Origin: Flagellimonas oceani
GTDB lineage: Bacteria; Bacteroidota; Bacteroidia; Flavobacteriales; Flavobacteriaceae
DNA: 64,000 nucleotides
Assembly: GCF_011068285.1 (NCBI RefSeq)
Contig: NZ_CP049616.1
Coordinates: 4,236,001-4,300,000, forward strand
Direction: 5' to 3'
Position numbers and translations under genes: made by a program. Position 1 is the first letter of the stretch. Each line of letters opens with the position of its first letter. This document shows, piece by piece, positions 42,861-52,200 of this stretch. The notes under the pieces were generated by a model. The model saw only the letters and a list, made by a program, of their open reading frames with translations. It was not told the origin of the DNA and did no database searches.

Positions 42861-43691
42861 ATGGATATTATAAAATTTTTGGACGGATTTACGAATGAAT
42901 CCCTATTGGAGGGTAAACCAACACGCCGTGATATGTTCGGCACCTTGGGTTCTCTTGGTAAAAAAGCAATGCTGAGTGCAATTCCTTTTGGATTGGCCAC
43001 AATGCCAAATAAAACTTTTGCCCAAGATTCCGGGAGCGACCCGGTAAGTGCATTACAGTTGGCCTTGACTTTGGAATATTTGGAAGATGAGTTCTATGAT
43101 CTGGCACTTCAATCTGGAGTATTGCCAAGTGGTAGACCGGAAACGGTTTACATGCAGATTTCAAAGCACGAACAGGCGCATGTTGATTTTCTTATTGCAG
43201 GATTGGAAGGAGCCGGAGTTACTCCGGTAGAAAAACCTACTTTCGATTTTACCGCTGGAGGTGCTTTTGACCCATTCAACGATAATGGCGTGGGCCAGGA
43301 AACCGCCTATGCCCAGTTGTTGGCACTCGCGCAAGCATTTGAAGATACCGGTGTAAGAGCTTACAAAGGGCAGGCCGGAAACTTATTGGGATCAGACTTT
43401 TTAACGCCCGCTTTGCAAATACATGCGGTTGAAGCCATGCACGCCTCCGAGGTGAGAAGGCTAAGAGGTCTTAAAGGATGGATCACAAATAATGAGCGTG
43501 GAGCCGGAATGCCCGAAGCTACACAAGCGGTGTACAACGGCGAAGAAAACGTAACACAGGGTGGAGTGGATGTAACCTCACTGGGAAGTGGCGATGCATT
43601 TAGTATGGAAGCTTCCACGGAGGCCTATGACGAAGCATTGTCAGGAGATGATGCAGTTGCCATTGCCAGTCTGTTTATTGTTTCTGAATAG
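42861..43691 (+). CDS. Tat-exported ferritin-like protein
   Basis: A 276-residue paralogue of the preceding protein. It has a second Arg-Arg signal-type N-terminus (TRRDMFGTLGSLGKKAMLS) ending TFAQD, without a lipobox Cys. The ferritin-like core shows LTLEYLEDEFYDLAL, MQISKHEQAHVDFLIAGLEG, QAFEDTGVRAYKGQAGNLLG and QIHAVEAMHASEVRRLRG, again with paired Glu/His. The long C-terminal tail (about 60 residues) is rich in Glu, Ala and Ser (MEASTEAYDEALSGDD). It should be a soluble or weakly anchored periplasmic partner of the lipoprotein, possibly a heteromer. It ends at 43691, followed by a terminator. Confidence 0.85.
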   Translation: MDIIKFLDGFTNESLLEGKPTRRDMFGTLGSLGKKAMLSAIPFGLATMPNKTFAQDSGSDPVSALQLALTLEYLEDEFYDLALQSGVLPSGRPETVYMQISKHEQAHVDFLIAGLEGAGVTPVEKPTFDFTAGGAFDPFNDNGVGQETAYAQLLALAQAFEDTGVRAYKGQAGNLLGSDFLTPALQIHAVEAMHASEVRRLRGLKGWITNNERGAGMPEATQAVYNGEENVTQGGVDVTSLGSGDAFSMEASTEAYDEALSGDDAVAIASLFIVSE

Positions 43692-43712
43692 CTAATTTTC
43701 ATTGATAGCGTT

Positions 43713-43747
43713 AGCCCCTGTTGCCATAGGTGATAGGGGCTTTTTTA
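43713..43747 (+). terminator. Intrinsic terminator of the ferritin-like operon
   Basis: AGCCCCT and AGGGGCT form the stem, followed by a six-base T run, 22 bp after the stop at 43691. Confidence 0.8.
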
Positions 43748-43772
43748 ATGGAAACAGCAAAGTGCAAAAACC

Positions 43773-43801
43773 AAAAAAGCTCCGAGAAATCGGAGCTTTT
43801 T
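43773..43801 (-). terminator. Hairpin terminator attached to a tRNA fragment
   Basis: AAAAAGCTCCGA and TCGGAGCTTTTT form a long stem with T runs on both strands. On the minus strand it immediately follows the tRNA 3' fragment, as the terminator of a real tRNA gene would. Confidence 0.7.
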
Positions 43802-43823
43802 GCGGTCTGGACGGGACTCGAAC
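43801..43823 (-). other. 23-nt tRNA 3' fragment (probably tRNA-Asp), putative attachment-site scar
   Basis: The minus strand reads GTTCGAGTCCCGT then CCAGACCGCA: the T-loop, the 3' half of the T-stem and the 3' strand of the acceptor stem of a tRNA. The 5' half is replaced by AT-rich DNA, so this is not a functional tRNA. The acceptor 3' strand (CCAGACC) would pair with GGTCTGG, close to flavobacterial tRNA-Asp. Such 3' fragments are left when integrases insert at tRNA genes. The intact partner is not in the window. Confidence 0.55.
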
Positions 43824-44078
43824 TTTTTGCCAAAATAGCCTATTTTTCAGGGCCTCCCAGAGGGTCATTTTTTGGAGGCACCGAATTGCTCACCTTTTAA
43901 CAAAATTTAACTTTTTTAACATAAAAAATGATGGATTTTAATGCATTAAAAGAGTCTAGTTTCAATATTTCCAAATTAGTGATTTAAATGTTCGAAAAAC
44001 GTATTTATGAAAGATGTTTTTGAATTGGATTTTTTATGCCTTATTTGAGCCTATAATTTTTCACTTGCTAATTAAATT
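43824..44078. other. AT-rich gap after the tRNA fragment
   Basis: About 255 bp with no gene, part of the roughly 390-bp non-coding stretch after 43691. AT content rises visibly compared with the ferritin-like genes. No integrase or repeat is visible. Confidence 0.4.
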
Positions 44079-44438
44079 TTAGTTCTCCAATTTTGAATTT
44101 AGAATTGCCAATTTCTTCAGTTTTTCGAAATAGTTGTCCCATAATTTGGAATCATTGGGGTTATTGGAAGGATTTGTTGCATCGTTGTATAGGAACACCT
44201 TATGTATTTCATTATTGTCATCCATTTGGGCCGAGCTTGGATCATCCGCCAAATCCATCAAAAACTTATCGGACAATTTTCCATAATCAGTATACATAAA
44301 GTCAGAATCAGGGACATTTTTGAATGAATCATATTCACCCAAAGGTTTATATTCCCTATTGAACGCAGTCCATTGACCGTTTTCATTGCGCTTAATTCCA
44401 TAGGGTAAATTGATTTTAAAAAAATTACTTAGTGCCAT
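44079..44438 (-). CDS. Hypothetical cytoplasmic protein
   Basis: A 119-residue soluble protein with the N-terminal segment FFKINLPYGIKRNENGQWTAFNREYKPLG, which recalls small accessory proteins scattered in Bacteroidota and Gammaproteobacteria (quoted here from memory; key parts LPYGIKR and AFNREYKPLG). The rest is polar and acidic. No signal or membrane segment. The gene is alone, flanked by long AT-rich gaps inside the stretch bounded by the tRNA fragment, consistent with mobile ancestry. No function can be assigned. Confidence 0.6.
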   Translation of the reverse strand: MALSNFFKINLPYGIKRNENGQWTAFNREYKPLGEYDSFKNVPDSDFMYTDYGKLSDKFLMDLADDPSSAQMDDNNEIHKVFLYNDATNPSNNPNDSKLWDNYFEKLKKLAILNSKLEN

Positions 44439-44731
44439 ATCTTATAAGTGAATTTTTATAAATGTAAAAAAATACCCTCAAATAATGTTGCTAAATACGT
44501 TCAATCCTATTATGTAAATTAAACCTGGGTTTTTCTGAACCCAAAATCATTTGAAGTGGATTTAGTAGGAAGTGAAGAGGATTTCATGTTAAAGTACTAC
44601 ACTTGTAAAAACTTGTTTTTGCATTTTGTTTTTAATCAGCTTTTATTGGAATCGTTTATTTGAACTTTACCAGCTGGGATAAATGCATTATCTCGAATGA
44701 TATTGCATTTAGGTGATGTTATACGTTTGTT

Positions 44732-46174
44732 TTAATTACTTGTTCGCATTCTCAAGGTAATGACACCTATATTATAAGCATAAATTGATGCAGGAAGAAA
44801 GGTGAATTTTAAATTATCCACAACCTTCTGACCCAATTGATCAATTGAAGTTATTACTGCGGAATCAAATTTATTTTCCCTACAAAAACTCATCAGACTT
44901 TTTAGTTCTTGAGGCTTATCAAAATATCTATTGCTCCATTTGATTTCTACTCCCCAGACAGGTTTATAATTTCTGTCATCCACTAACACAAGGTCAACCT
45001 CTCCTTCTTTTCGACCATCTTTCCACCTAGCATAAGTAAGGTCCAATTTTTCACGGTGCATCCATTGGGAAAGAACAGCCGTTTCGATCATATTCCCCAT
45101 TTCACTGTCAGTTTCAGTTATTGGAGAAAATAAGGCCGTACGAAGGGATGGATTCGTTAGGTAAACTTTGAAACTCGTTATTCTTTTTAACCTTTTTGCG
45201 TTGATACCAACTTTGTTCAGAACTTTAATCAAGAAAGCAGCCTCTAAATATTCTAGATATTTTTTCAAAGTATCCTTTTGAATACCGCTTTCCTTGGACA
45301 TGGTCTCATAGGAAAATTCATTTCCAGTGTTATAAGCTATATAGGTAAAGAACCTATTTAATTCTTGCACGTCCTTAATTCCATACAAGCTAGGAAGGTC
45401 TCTTAATAGCACCTTGTCCACAATGTCATTCTTTACATATCGCCCCATATCACTTTGTATTTTTTCTGATAGGACTACTTCTGGATAACCGCCAAAATTT
45501 AGATAGTGAACAAACTCCTTGTTCAATTCCTTTGTATCATGGGCCAAGCAATAGGGTACACCTTTTTCACCGTATTGGATTTCTCCATCATAAATAAGGT
45601 GTTCCAGGTTTTTCAAATGAATGTACTCTTGAAATGTTAATGGAGGTAAAAGGAAATCCGTAAATCTACCGGCACCGCTCTCTGTACTATGCCATCTCAA
45701 AGCAGCAGCAGCGGATCCTGAAACTATAAACTTTGTTTCAGGGTAAGAGTCAACTAGTACTTTTAAATGTCTTTCCCAATCCTTTAGGTATTGAATTTCG
45801 TCAAAAAACACAAAACACCCATCTAGGTTTTTAAGAGTTAGGGACTCCTTACAAAGAGTTAGAATATCTTCTAGGCCCAGATTCACGTAAATTGGGTTAT
45901 CAATTCCAATAAAGAACAGCTTTTGAGGGTTGACTCCATCTTTTATCAGATCATCAATACAATGAAAGAGCATTACAGTTTTACCCACCCTTCGTGGTCC
46001 CATTAGCACTAAAGCTCTCTTGATACTTCTTTCAAGGACAAAAGGATAAAAAAGATTAAAATAGAGTCTTTTGGACATTGAACTAAATGCCTTTGGTATT
46101 TCTTTCGTCACCCACCACGGATTTTCATAACGCAGGCGCTCTATGATTTTATCTGTCGGAATAATGTTTGCCAT
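44732..46174 (-). CDS. AAA ATPase with DUF4143 domain
   Basis: A 480-residue cytoplasmic ATPase. Walker A is GPRRVGKTVM near residues 58-67 and Walker B FVFFDEIQYLKDW near 118-130; sensor-like IVSGSAAAALR follows. The C-terminal part (about 210-440) is DUF4143, with LNFGGYPEVVL, VLLRDLPSLYGIKDVQEL, LKKYLEYLEAAFLIKVLNK, and a nuclease-like WKDGRKEGEVDLVLVD. This AAA_14/DUF4143 group is common on genomic islands with patchy distribution and unproved function (possible DNA-binding or defence roles). It is alone, with over 1 kb of debris on its 5' side. Confidence 0.88.
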   Translation of the reverse strand: MANIIPTDKIIERLRYENPWWVTKEIPKAFSSMSKRLYFNLFYPFVLERSIKRALVLMGPRRVGKTVMLFHCIDDLIKDGVNPQKLFFIGIDNPIYVNLGLEDILTLCKESLTLKNLDGCFVFFDEIQYLKDWERHLKVLVDSYPETKFIVSGSAAAALRWHSTESGAGRFTDFLLPPLTFQEYIHLKNLEHLIYDGEIQYGEKGVPYCLAHDTKELNKEFVHYLNFGGYPEVVLSEKIQSDMGRYVKNDIVDKVLLRDLPSLYGIKDVQELNRFFTYIAYNTGNEFSYETMSKESGIQKDTLKKYLEYLEAAFLIKVLNKVGINAKRLKRITSFKVYLTNPSLRTALFSPITETDSEMGNMIETAVLSQWMHREKLDLTYARWKDGRKEGEVDLVLVDDRNYKPVWGVEIKWSNRYFDKPQELKSLMSFCRENKFDSAVITSIDQLGQKVVDNLKFTFLPASIYAYNIGVITLRMRTSN

Positions 46175-46795
46175 TAATGTTTTAATATCTTAATTGTGCA
46201 AATATAATATAAATAAGAAGATTACAATCAACCTATATGTACATTTCATACTAGATTAGAATAAAATTGGTGTAAGAAAAGGTTTAGATTTATCAATGAA
46301 GTACAACCGGCTCATATAACCGTGTAGGCTTTCCCGAAACGGTCGAGATTAATGATAGTTTTATGAATTTAGCGATGTCCTAAAAAGAGGTAAGGCTACA
46401 CCACCATCAAAGTAGATGAAAAAGAATTTTATAACTAGGGCAATTTTCTACTTCAATGTGGTCTTTGAATCTTATCAAGACTCATTGCAGAGCCTTTTCA
46501 AATACCTTCCAAAGTGATTGGATTTCATAGGAGCATACTTTCCTTGATCATTAGTATTTATTTTCTGCTCCATCAAGATTCCTGCCTTCTATTTAATGGG
46601 GTCCATGAAGCGACGGACTATCCCTTGATGAAAAAAGGCATGTGTATATCATCTTGTTGTTGTCTTTGACACCTCCTTGTTGTCATGATTCCTGCTGACG
46701 GTCAACACTGAAAGTGCATTGTTCCCATGGAAAAAATATGCAGGGAACACTTGGTTGACTATTCCTTTTAGAATGTCGTAAATCGATTTACCGGG
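46175..46795. other. Non-coding stretch with gene debris
   Basis: About 620 bp without an intact gene. Stop codons are frequent in all frames. On the minus strand near 46620-46690 a fragment reads IHMPFFIKG, reminiscent of a sulfatase core, but it is broken by stops. I regard the stretch as decayed coding DNA. Confidence 0.35.
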
Positions 46796-47026
46796 GTGAA
46801 ATGTGCATGGGCGCAACTAAGTTCGTGGGAGCTGTTGATGATGGTCGGTACCGGTTCCAAATATCTTTTACAATCTATTCAGGCTGAATTCCAAGGTGGT
46901 TTTGTCAATTTCTTAAACGGGTATAGGGCCGAAGCGGGCAAACGACCGATACTGGATGTGAGTCGCTCAACGGAAGTTCCTTGTTCGACGCAGGTGCCCA
47001 CTACTGAATCGGCAAAGAGACCATAG
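46796..47026 (+). pseudogene. Decayed AraC-type helix-turn-helix fragment
   Basis: A 76-codon frame whose middle (KYLLQSIQAEFQGGFVNFLNGYRAEAGKR) looks like the first helix-turn-helix and linker of AraC-type domains in Bacteroidota regulators (compare the common pattern YLSQ-x-INEEFG-x-NFxxFVNxYRVEEAKR). The second HTH that should follow is absent or frame-shifted, and an in-frame stop closes it at 47026. It therefore looks like the remnant of a hybrid two-component or AraC regulator, possibly once the controller of the glycan locus to its right. The resemblance is weak. Confidence 0.3.
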
Positions 47027-47341
47027 CTTTTTTACATTAAAGTCAAAAAAATAATCAGGTTTAAAGATTTTTTTATAATTTGTTAACGTTTTTTGGAAAT
47101 AATATTATTGGTTTTTAACACATGCTATTGTGAAATGCCCTTTCCTGTTTATTGAAAGATTGTTTCAATAAGAGGATTGACTCTTCTTCATAAGGCACAT
47201 TTTTCGTTTATGATTTAAGCCGGTCGAGAATATCGATGTAAAGGTCTTAGGTTATGAAACAAAGCGTTCCGTGCAAACAGTAAGAATTCGATTGCACCGA
47301 AACCTTACCGGAACAGGAGCGCTTAAAAGAAAGGCGAAAAA
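47027..47341. other. Promoter region of the glycan-use locus
   Basis: About 315 AT-rich bp before the ECF sigma gene. No gene. A promoter for the sigma/anti-sigma genes should lie here; TTTTTTGG then TATTATTG near 47090-47115 is a one-mismatch fit to the Bacteroidota -33/-7 pattern. Confidence 0.35.
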
Positions 47342-47896
47342 ATGGATCGACATAGCTTTACCAAAGAATCTTATCTATTGGAGCATTTAAAAAGAGGCTC
47401 CACGGCTGCCTATGAGCATCTATTTACACTATACCATAAAGAACTCTGTAATTATCTGTCGGCAATTACCGGAAACCCAAAGGTTGCCGAAGATATTGCC
47501 CAACAAACCTTTATCAAGATATGGGACAATCGCGAGAAGTTACAGGTCGAGGATAACAAACTTAAGCGATACCTATTTAAAGTGGCCTATAACCTTTTCA
47601 TCGATGTACAACGAAAGAGAAAAAAGGAATTTAAGCTGCTCGAGAAATTAAAACAGGAGGCTTATCTCGATCTCACCGATGTGGATACCTCCCTTTTCGA
47701 AGAAAGGCTCAGGAAAGTTGAAAAGGAAATCGACAACCTCCCCGAACAGTGCAAGAAAGTGTTCATCCTAAGTAAGCGAGAGGGTCTTAAGTACCGAGAA
47801 ATCTCCGAACAACTTCAAATTTCCATAAAGACCGTGGAAGTACATATGGCCAAAGCCATGAAGCGGCTTAGGGCCCAGCTCACCAGTTTACTCTAA
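47342..47896 (+). CDS. RNA polymerase ECF sigma factor (Bacteroidota FecI-like)
   Basis: A 184-residue sigma-70-family factor. Region 2 (about residues 25-90) contains YEHLFTLYHKELCNYLSAI and AEDIAQQTFIKIWDNRE; region 4 (about 125-180) contains LPEQCKKVFILSKREGLKYREISEQLQIS and TVEVHMAKAMKRLR. It has no sigma region 3, as in ECF factors. It precedes a FecR anti-sigma gene, a SusC-like receptor with an N-terminal STN signalling domain, and SusD. In such loci, glycan binding to SusC is passed through FecR to release this sigma, which turns on the locus. Confidence 0.93.
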   Translation: MDRHSFTKESYLLEHLKRGSTAAYEHLFTLYHKELCNYLSAITGNPKVAEDIAQQTFIKIWDNREKLQVEDNKLKRYLFKVAYNLFIDVQRKRKKEFKLLEKLKQEAYLDLTDVDTSLFEERLRKVEKEIDNLPEQCKKVFILSKREGLKYREISEQLQISIKTVEVHMAKAMKRLRAQLTSLL

Positions 47897-48050
47897 TTTT
47901 CACCATTCCATTATTGCTTTATCGTGGTTGGATTTCCACAATAAGTGGGTTATATATGTACTTTCTCCATTTAAAATGTTAAAATTTTAGATTTCTATAA
48001 GGGTTTTTTGAAAAAGTTACGTCTCTTAATAAAGTGACAAAATACATCAA

Positions 48051-49229
48051 ATGACCAAACTTGATATTAGAAGAATCATCACTAGGTATATCAACCAAGA
48101 GGCTTCCCAGGAAGAATTGGCCATTTTATATGAATGGGTAAAGAAAGGAAACAACAAAGAAGTCTTTAAAAAGTTGGTACAAGCCGACTATCTGGTCAAT
48201 TACGAGGCTAGGCCATGGGATACCGAGGTGGCCTTTGAGCAGTTCCTGCATACCATTAAGAGCAAGGAAAATGGAAAGGTGAAAGGACTTTACAGCCGTC
48301 CTTACCTCTGGAAATATGCTGCAATTGCGGTTATTTTCTTGGGGTCCTCATTATACTTTCTTCTAAATCAGCAACTATTTGAAAAGGTTCCTCTGAATGT
48401 AGGTCCCGACCAGATTACCTTGGAACTGGACAATGGAGAGGTACTGGTCTTGAAACCATCATCAAACAATACCGTAAAAAGCAAAAATGGAACTACGGAG
48501 GTCTCAGTGATTAACGGGGTGTTGACACAAAGGGACAACGGAAAAACCAGTGGGCCTACACGCAAAAACACTTTAAGTGTGCCCATAGGGGAGCGTCTAT
48601 CGGTAACACTGGACGATGGTTCCGTTGTAATGCTCAATGCGGGCTCGACCATGACATACCCATCAAGTTTTGAAGGTGCTGACCGGAGAGAGGTGCTTGT
48701 AACAGGAGAGGCCTATTTTCAGGTGGCCAAGAACCCAAATAAGCCATTTATTGTGCGGACCTCCAAAATGTATACCCAGGTCTATGGTACCATTTTCAAC
48801 GTTTCGGCTTACCCAGAAGATAACATCAATGAAGTGGTATTGGTTGAAGGTTCAGTTGGGGTAGGCACTGACCTTAGGGAGTCCTTAGAGGGCCCCCAAA
48901 TGCTAAAACCTTCCCAAAAAGCCTCCAGTATCCCAGGGGAAGGGAACGAATTTCTTATCGAAGATGTTGATGTTTCCCCCTATATCTCATGGACCAAGGG
49001 AATCCTTGTTTTTGAGAATGAGCCAATGGGAAAAATCATCAAAAGATTGGAACGACAGTATGGTATCCAGATAGACAACAGATTTGAACAACTTGAGGAG
49101 AGACGCTTCACCGGTATGTTCGATGAAGAAAGTATTGATCGTGTCCTTAGAACCATACAGGCGCATACCCACTTTAGTTACGATGTAAAAAATGAAATGA
49201 TAATAATAAACGAACCTCATAAACAATAG
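48051..49229 (+). CDS. FecR-family anti-sigma factor
   Basis: A 392-residue inner-membrane protein. The cytoplasmic N-terminus (RRIITRYINQEASQEELAILYEWV) would hold the sigma factor. One membrane helix lies near residues 87-105 (KYAAIAVIFLGSSLYFLL). The periplasmic FecR domain includes LSVPIGERLSVTLDDGSVVMLNAGSTMTYP (quoted as two joined motifs SVPIGERLSVTLDDGS and VMLNAGSTMTYP), GEAYFQVAKNPNKPF and YGTIFNVSAYPED. The C-terminal DUF4974 domain (ISWTKGILVFENEPMGKIIK, GMFDEESIDRVLRTI) contacts the STN domain of the SusC-like receptor. It begins 154 bp after the sigma gene and is followed 20 bp later by the receptor. Confidence 0.93.
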   Translation: MTKLDIRRIITRYINQEASQEELAILYEWVKKGNNKEVFKKLVQADYLVNYEARPWDTEVAFEQFLHTIKSKENGKVKGLYSRPYLWKYAAIAVIFLGSSLYFLLNQQLFEKVPLNVGPDQITLELDNGEVLVLKPSSNNTVKSKNGTTEVSVINGVLTQRDNGKTSGPTRKNTLSVPIGERLSVTLDDGSVVMLNAGSTMTYPSSFEGADRREVLVTGEAYFQVAKNPNKPFIVRTSKMYTQVYGTIFNVSAYPEDNINEVVLVEGSVGVGTDLRESLEGPQMLKPSQKASSIPGEGNEFLIEDVDVSPYISWTKGILVFENEPMGKIIKRLERQYGIQIDNRFEQLEERRFTGMFDEESIDRVLRTIQAHTHFSYDVKNEMIIINEPHKQ

Positions 49230-49291
49230 TGCCTATGAAGTAAAAACCAATGACCAAAAAACAATTACTAACTAACTACACTAATTCAATT

Positions 49292-52200
49292 ATGAAAAAA
49301 ACCATAACAATAGGTGCATCGTTGCCGAAATTGGGCAAAAAAATGCTGTACAGCTTGTTCCTGATCTTTATTTTCGGTCAGGTAAATGCAGCTTCCTGTG
49401 CACAGTACGACAAAGTGGACAAAAGCTTCTTCGATACCAAACTGAGTGAAGTTTTTGAGACGGTTACCAAGACTACGGGCTACAAGTTTTTTTATGAGGC
49501 CTCGGAGGTGGATCTGGACCGAAAAGTGACCGTTCTTGGTAAAAACCTCTGTGTAGAGGACTTTTTTAAGGAAGTATTTAAGGATACAGACCTTACATTT
49601 AAGATTATTGCCCGGCAGATCGTCATAAAAAAAAGCGAACCATCCGTGCCAAATCTTGTTCCACAACGAAAGATAGAAACGGAAAACCCACAAGCCACTT
49701 TGAAGGGGCTTGTATTGGATGAGTCTGGAATTCCGCTTGCAGGTGCCAGTATTATCGCAAAGGGAACCACTGTGGGCGTTACCACCGATTTTGACGGTAA
49801 TTTTGAAATTACCTTGCCTTCAGGAGTAACGGTGATTCAAGTCTCCTATATTGGATATAAGTCCAAAGAGGTCAATGTAGCGGGACTTTCCACGGTCACC
49901 GTGAATATGGAACAGGACGCTGCCTCCTTGGAAGAAGTTGTCGTTGTCGGATACGGTACTTTGGCAAAAAAGAAAGTTACCGGGTCAGTGGTTTCTGTTA
50001 GCTCCGAGACGATTACTGAGGTCCCTGCCCTCACACCAGAAGCAGCACTGATCGGTCAAGTGACCGGTGTTCAAGTACAAGAGGTATCAGGAGAGCCCGG
50101 TGCCGCTCCCAATATCAGGGTAAGGGGCTCAGGTTCCATTTCAGCGGGAAACGACCCACTGTTTGTTGTGGACGGGATTCCTATTTCACGGAACCTTACC
50201 TCCTCCAGCCAATTGGGTGGGGTGTCAAACAGGCGATCGGCCTTTCAGCCACCAACGATTAATCCACTGGCTACGCTAAACCCTAACGATATTGAGTCCA
50301 TTCAGGTCTTGAAGGATGCCAGTGCCGCTGCTATCTATGGCTCTAGGGGTGGCAATGGGGTATTATTGATTACCACCAAAAAAGGTTCTAATGGAGATGA
50401 AGGGGTGTTTTCCTTTGATTCATTCTTAAGCCTCCAATCTGTGGCCAATAAGCTTGATCTGATGAACGCACCGGAGTTGATCGACTTTACAAGGGATGCT
50501 AGAAACAACGCCTATCTTCAGTCGGTGGACGGAGCGTCCATAGATGACCCCATTGGTCCTGGAGACAGAGGTAACACCAATTACGAAATGCCTGAATCCT
50601 TTATCAACTGGGATGGCACGGATACAGATTGGCAAGATTTACTTTTTAAAACAGGTATTGTACAGAGTTATAATTTCTCCTATGCCTCACCGATACGGAA
50701 CAAGACCAGTTTTTATCTTTCCTCAGGATATTTTTCACAAACAGGAATTATTGATAAGGCAAAGTTTGAGCGTTATACAGTTTTGCTTAATCTCAATTCC
50801 CAATTGACGGAAAAATTGAACTTGGATGTGCGTTTGGCCCCAACAGTGACCGAAAATCAAAGGGTACCGGCTTCTGCACCTTATTTTGCAACCCCTCCGG
50901 GAATCGTTTATTCCGGTATCGTACACTCGCCAACCGTAAGCCCTTACAATCCAGATGGTACGATCAATCAATTGAACAATCAATCGTATTTGGGCGGTGG
51001 TACCACAACGGCTAGTAACCCTTTGGCTATCATAGAGGCTGTGGATGACCAGATATTCCAATTCCAGACTAGGGGAACCCTTGGATTGACCTATGACATC
51101 CTGCCGGAATTGAGTTTTAAAACCTTTGGAGGTGTTTATATCAATCTCTTCAACCAAGATTTTTATAGGGCAAGCTCCCTATTGTTCCGAAATTCAGCGG
51201 ATGGTAACCCTTACGGTCAAGCGTCCTCTTCCACAGAGACCAATTGGCTCTGGGAAAATACATTGAATTTTAAAAAGGAGTACGGCGATCACTACGTGGA
51301 TGCGGTACTCGGTTATACCGCGCAAAAGGATAACCTGACCTTAAAACAGGTACTTGCCAATAATTACCCGGATGATTTGGTCCCGACCATAAGTGGAGGT
51401 CAGGTATTTGGCGGAACCTCTATCCAGGAACAATGGTCTTTATTGTCTGCCCTTTTTAGGGTGAATTACAGTTACAAGGACAAATACTTGTTCACTGGAA
51501 CGATTCGTTCAGATAAGTCCTCACGATTTGGTAAAAATAATCAGACCGGCTACTTCCCATCCTTTTCTGTAGGTTGGCGATTGAACGAGGAGACATTTTT
51601 AAAGGATTCAGAATCCATATCTGAGTTAAAGCTCCGCCTAAGCTGGGGCCAGACCGGAAACTTTGAGATTCCCAACTACGGTGCCGTAGGGCTTCTTGCG
51701 CCTCAAAACTATAATCTCGGGGGCAACCAGATCAATGGACTGGTTCAAAGTACGATACCCAATCCTAACTTAACTTGGGAAAAATCCGAGCAAATCAATG
51801 CAGGTATCGAATTGGGCTTGTTCAATAACAGGGTCTTCGTTTTGGCGGACTATTATGATACGCGCACAAAGGATTTATTGTTGAATGTGGCCATTTCTTC
51901 CGTATCTGGATTTGAGACCAACTTGAGAAATCTGGGAGAAGTAAAAAACTCGGGTTTTGAAATCGCCCTGAGCACCAAGAATTTTGTTGGCGACTTCACT
52001 TGGAATACGGATGTCAATTTTGCAACCAATAAAAATGAAGTGCTGTCATTGAATGTAGACAATGAGCCCATATTTTCTTCTGGAAGTGCAGGCGTAAGGC
52101 ACGTCACCCAGGTAGGGGATCCTATCGGCAGTTATTATGGATATGTGGTAGATGGTATCTATCAGTCGCAAGAGGAAATCGCCAATGCACCGGTCGATAC

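Noticed and set aside
43801..43823. Functional tRNA gene
   Set aside because: Only the T-loop/3' T-stem and acceptor 3' strand are present; D-arm, anticodon and 5' acceptor are missing.
44525..44545. TGGGTT/AACCCA hairpin as terminator of the AAA gene
   Set aside because: Short stem without a T run and almost 200 bp from the stop codon.
50790..50815. CAATTGACGG match to the LytTR-type core
   Set aside because: It lies inside the SusC coding sequence, is single with no 21-bp partner, and is explained by its codons.
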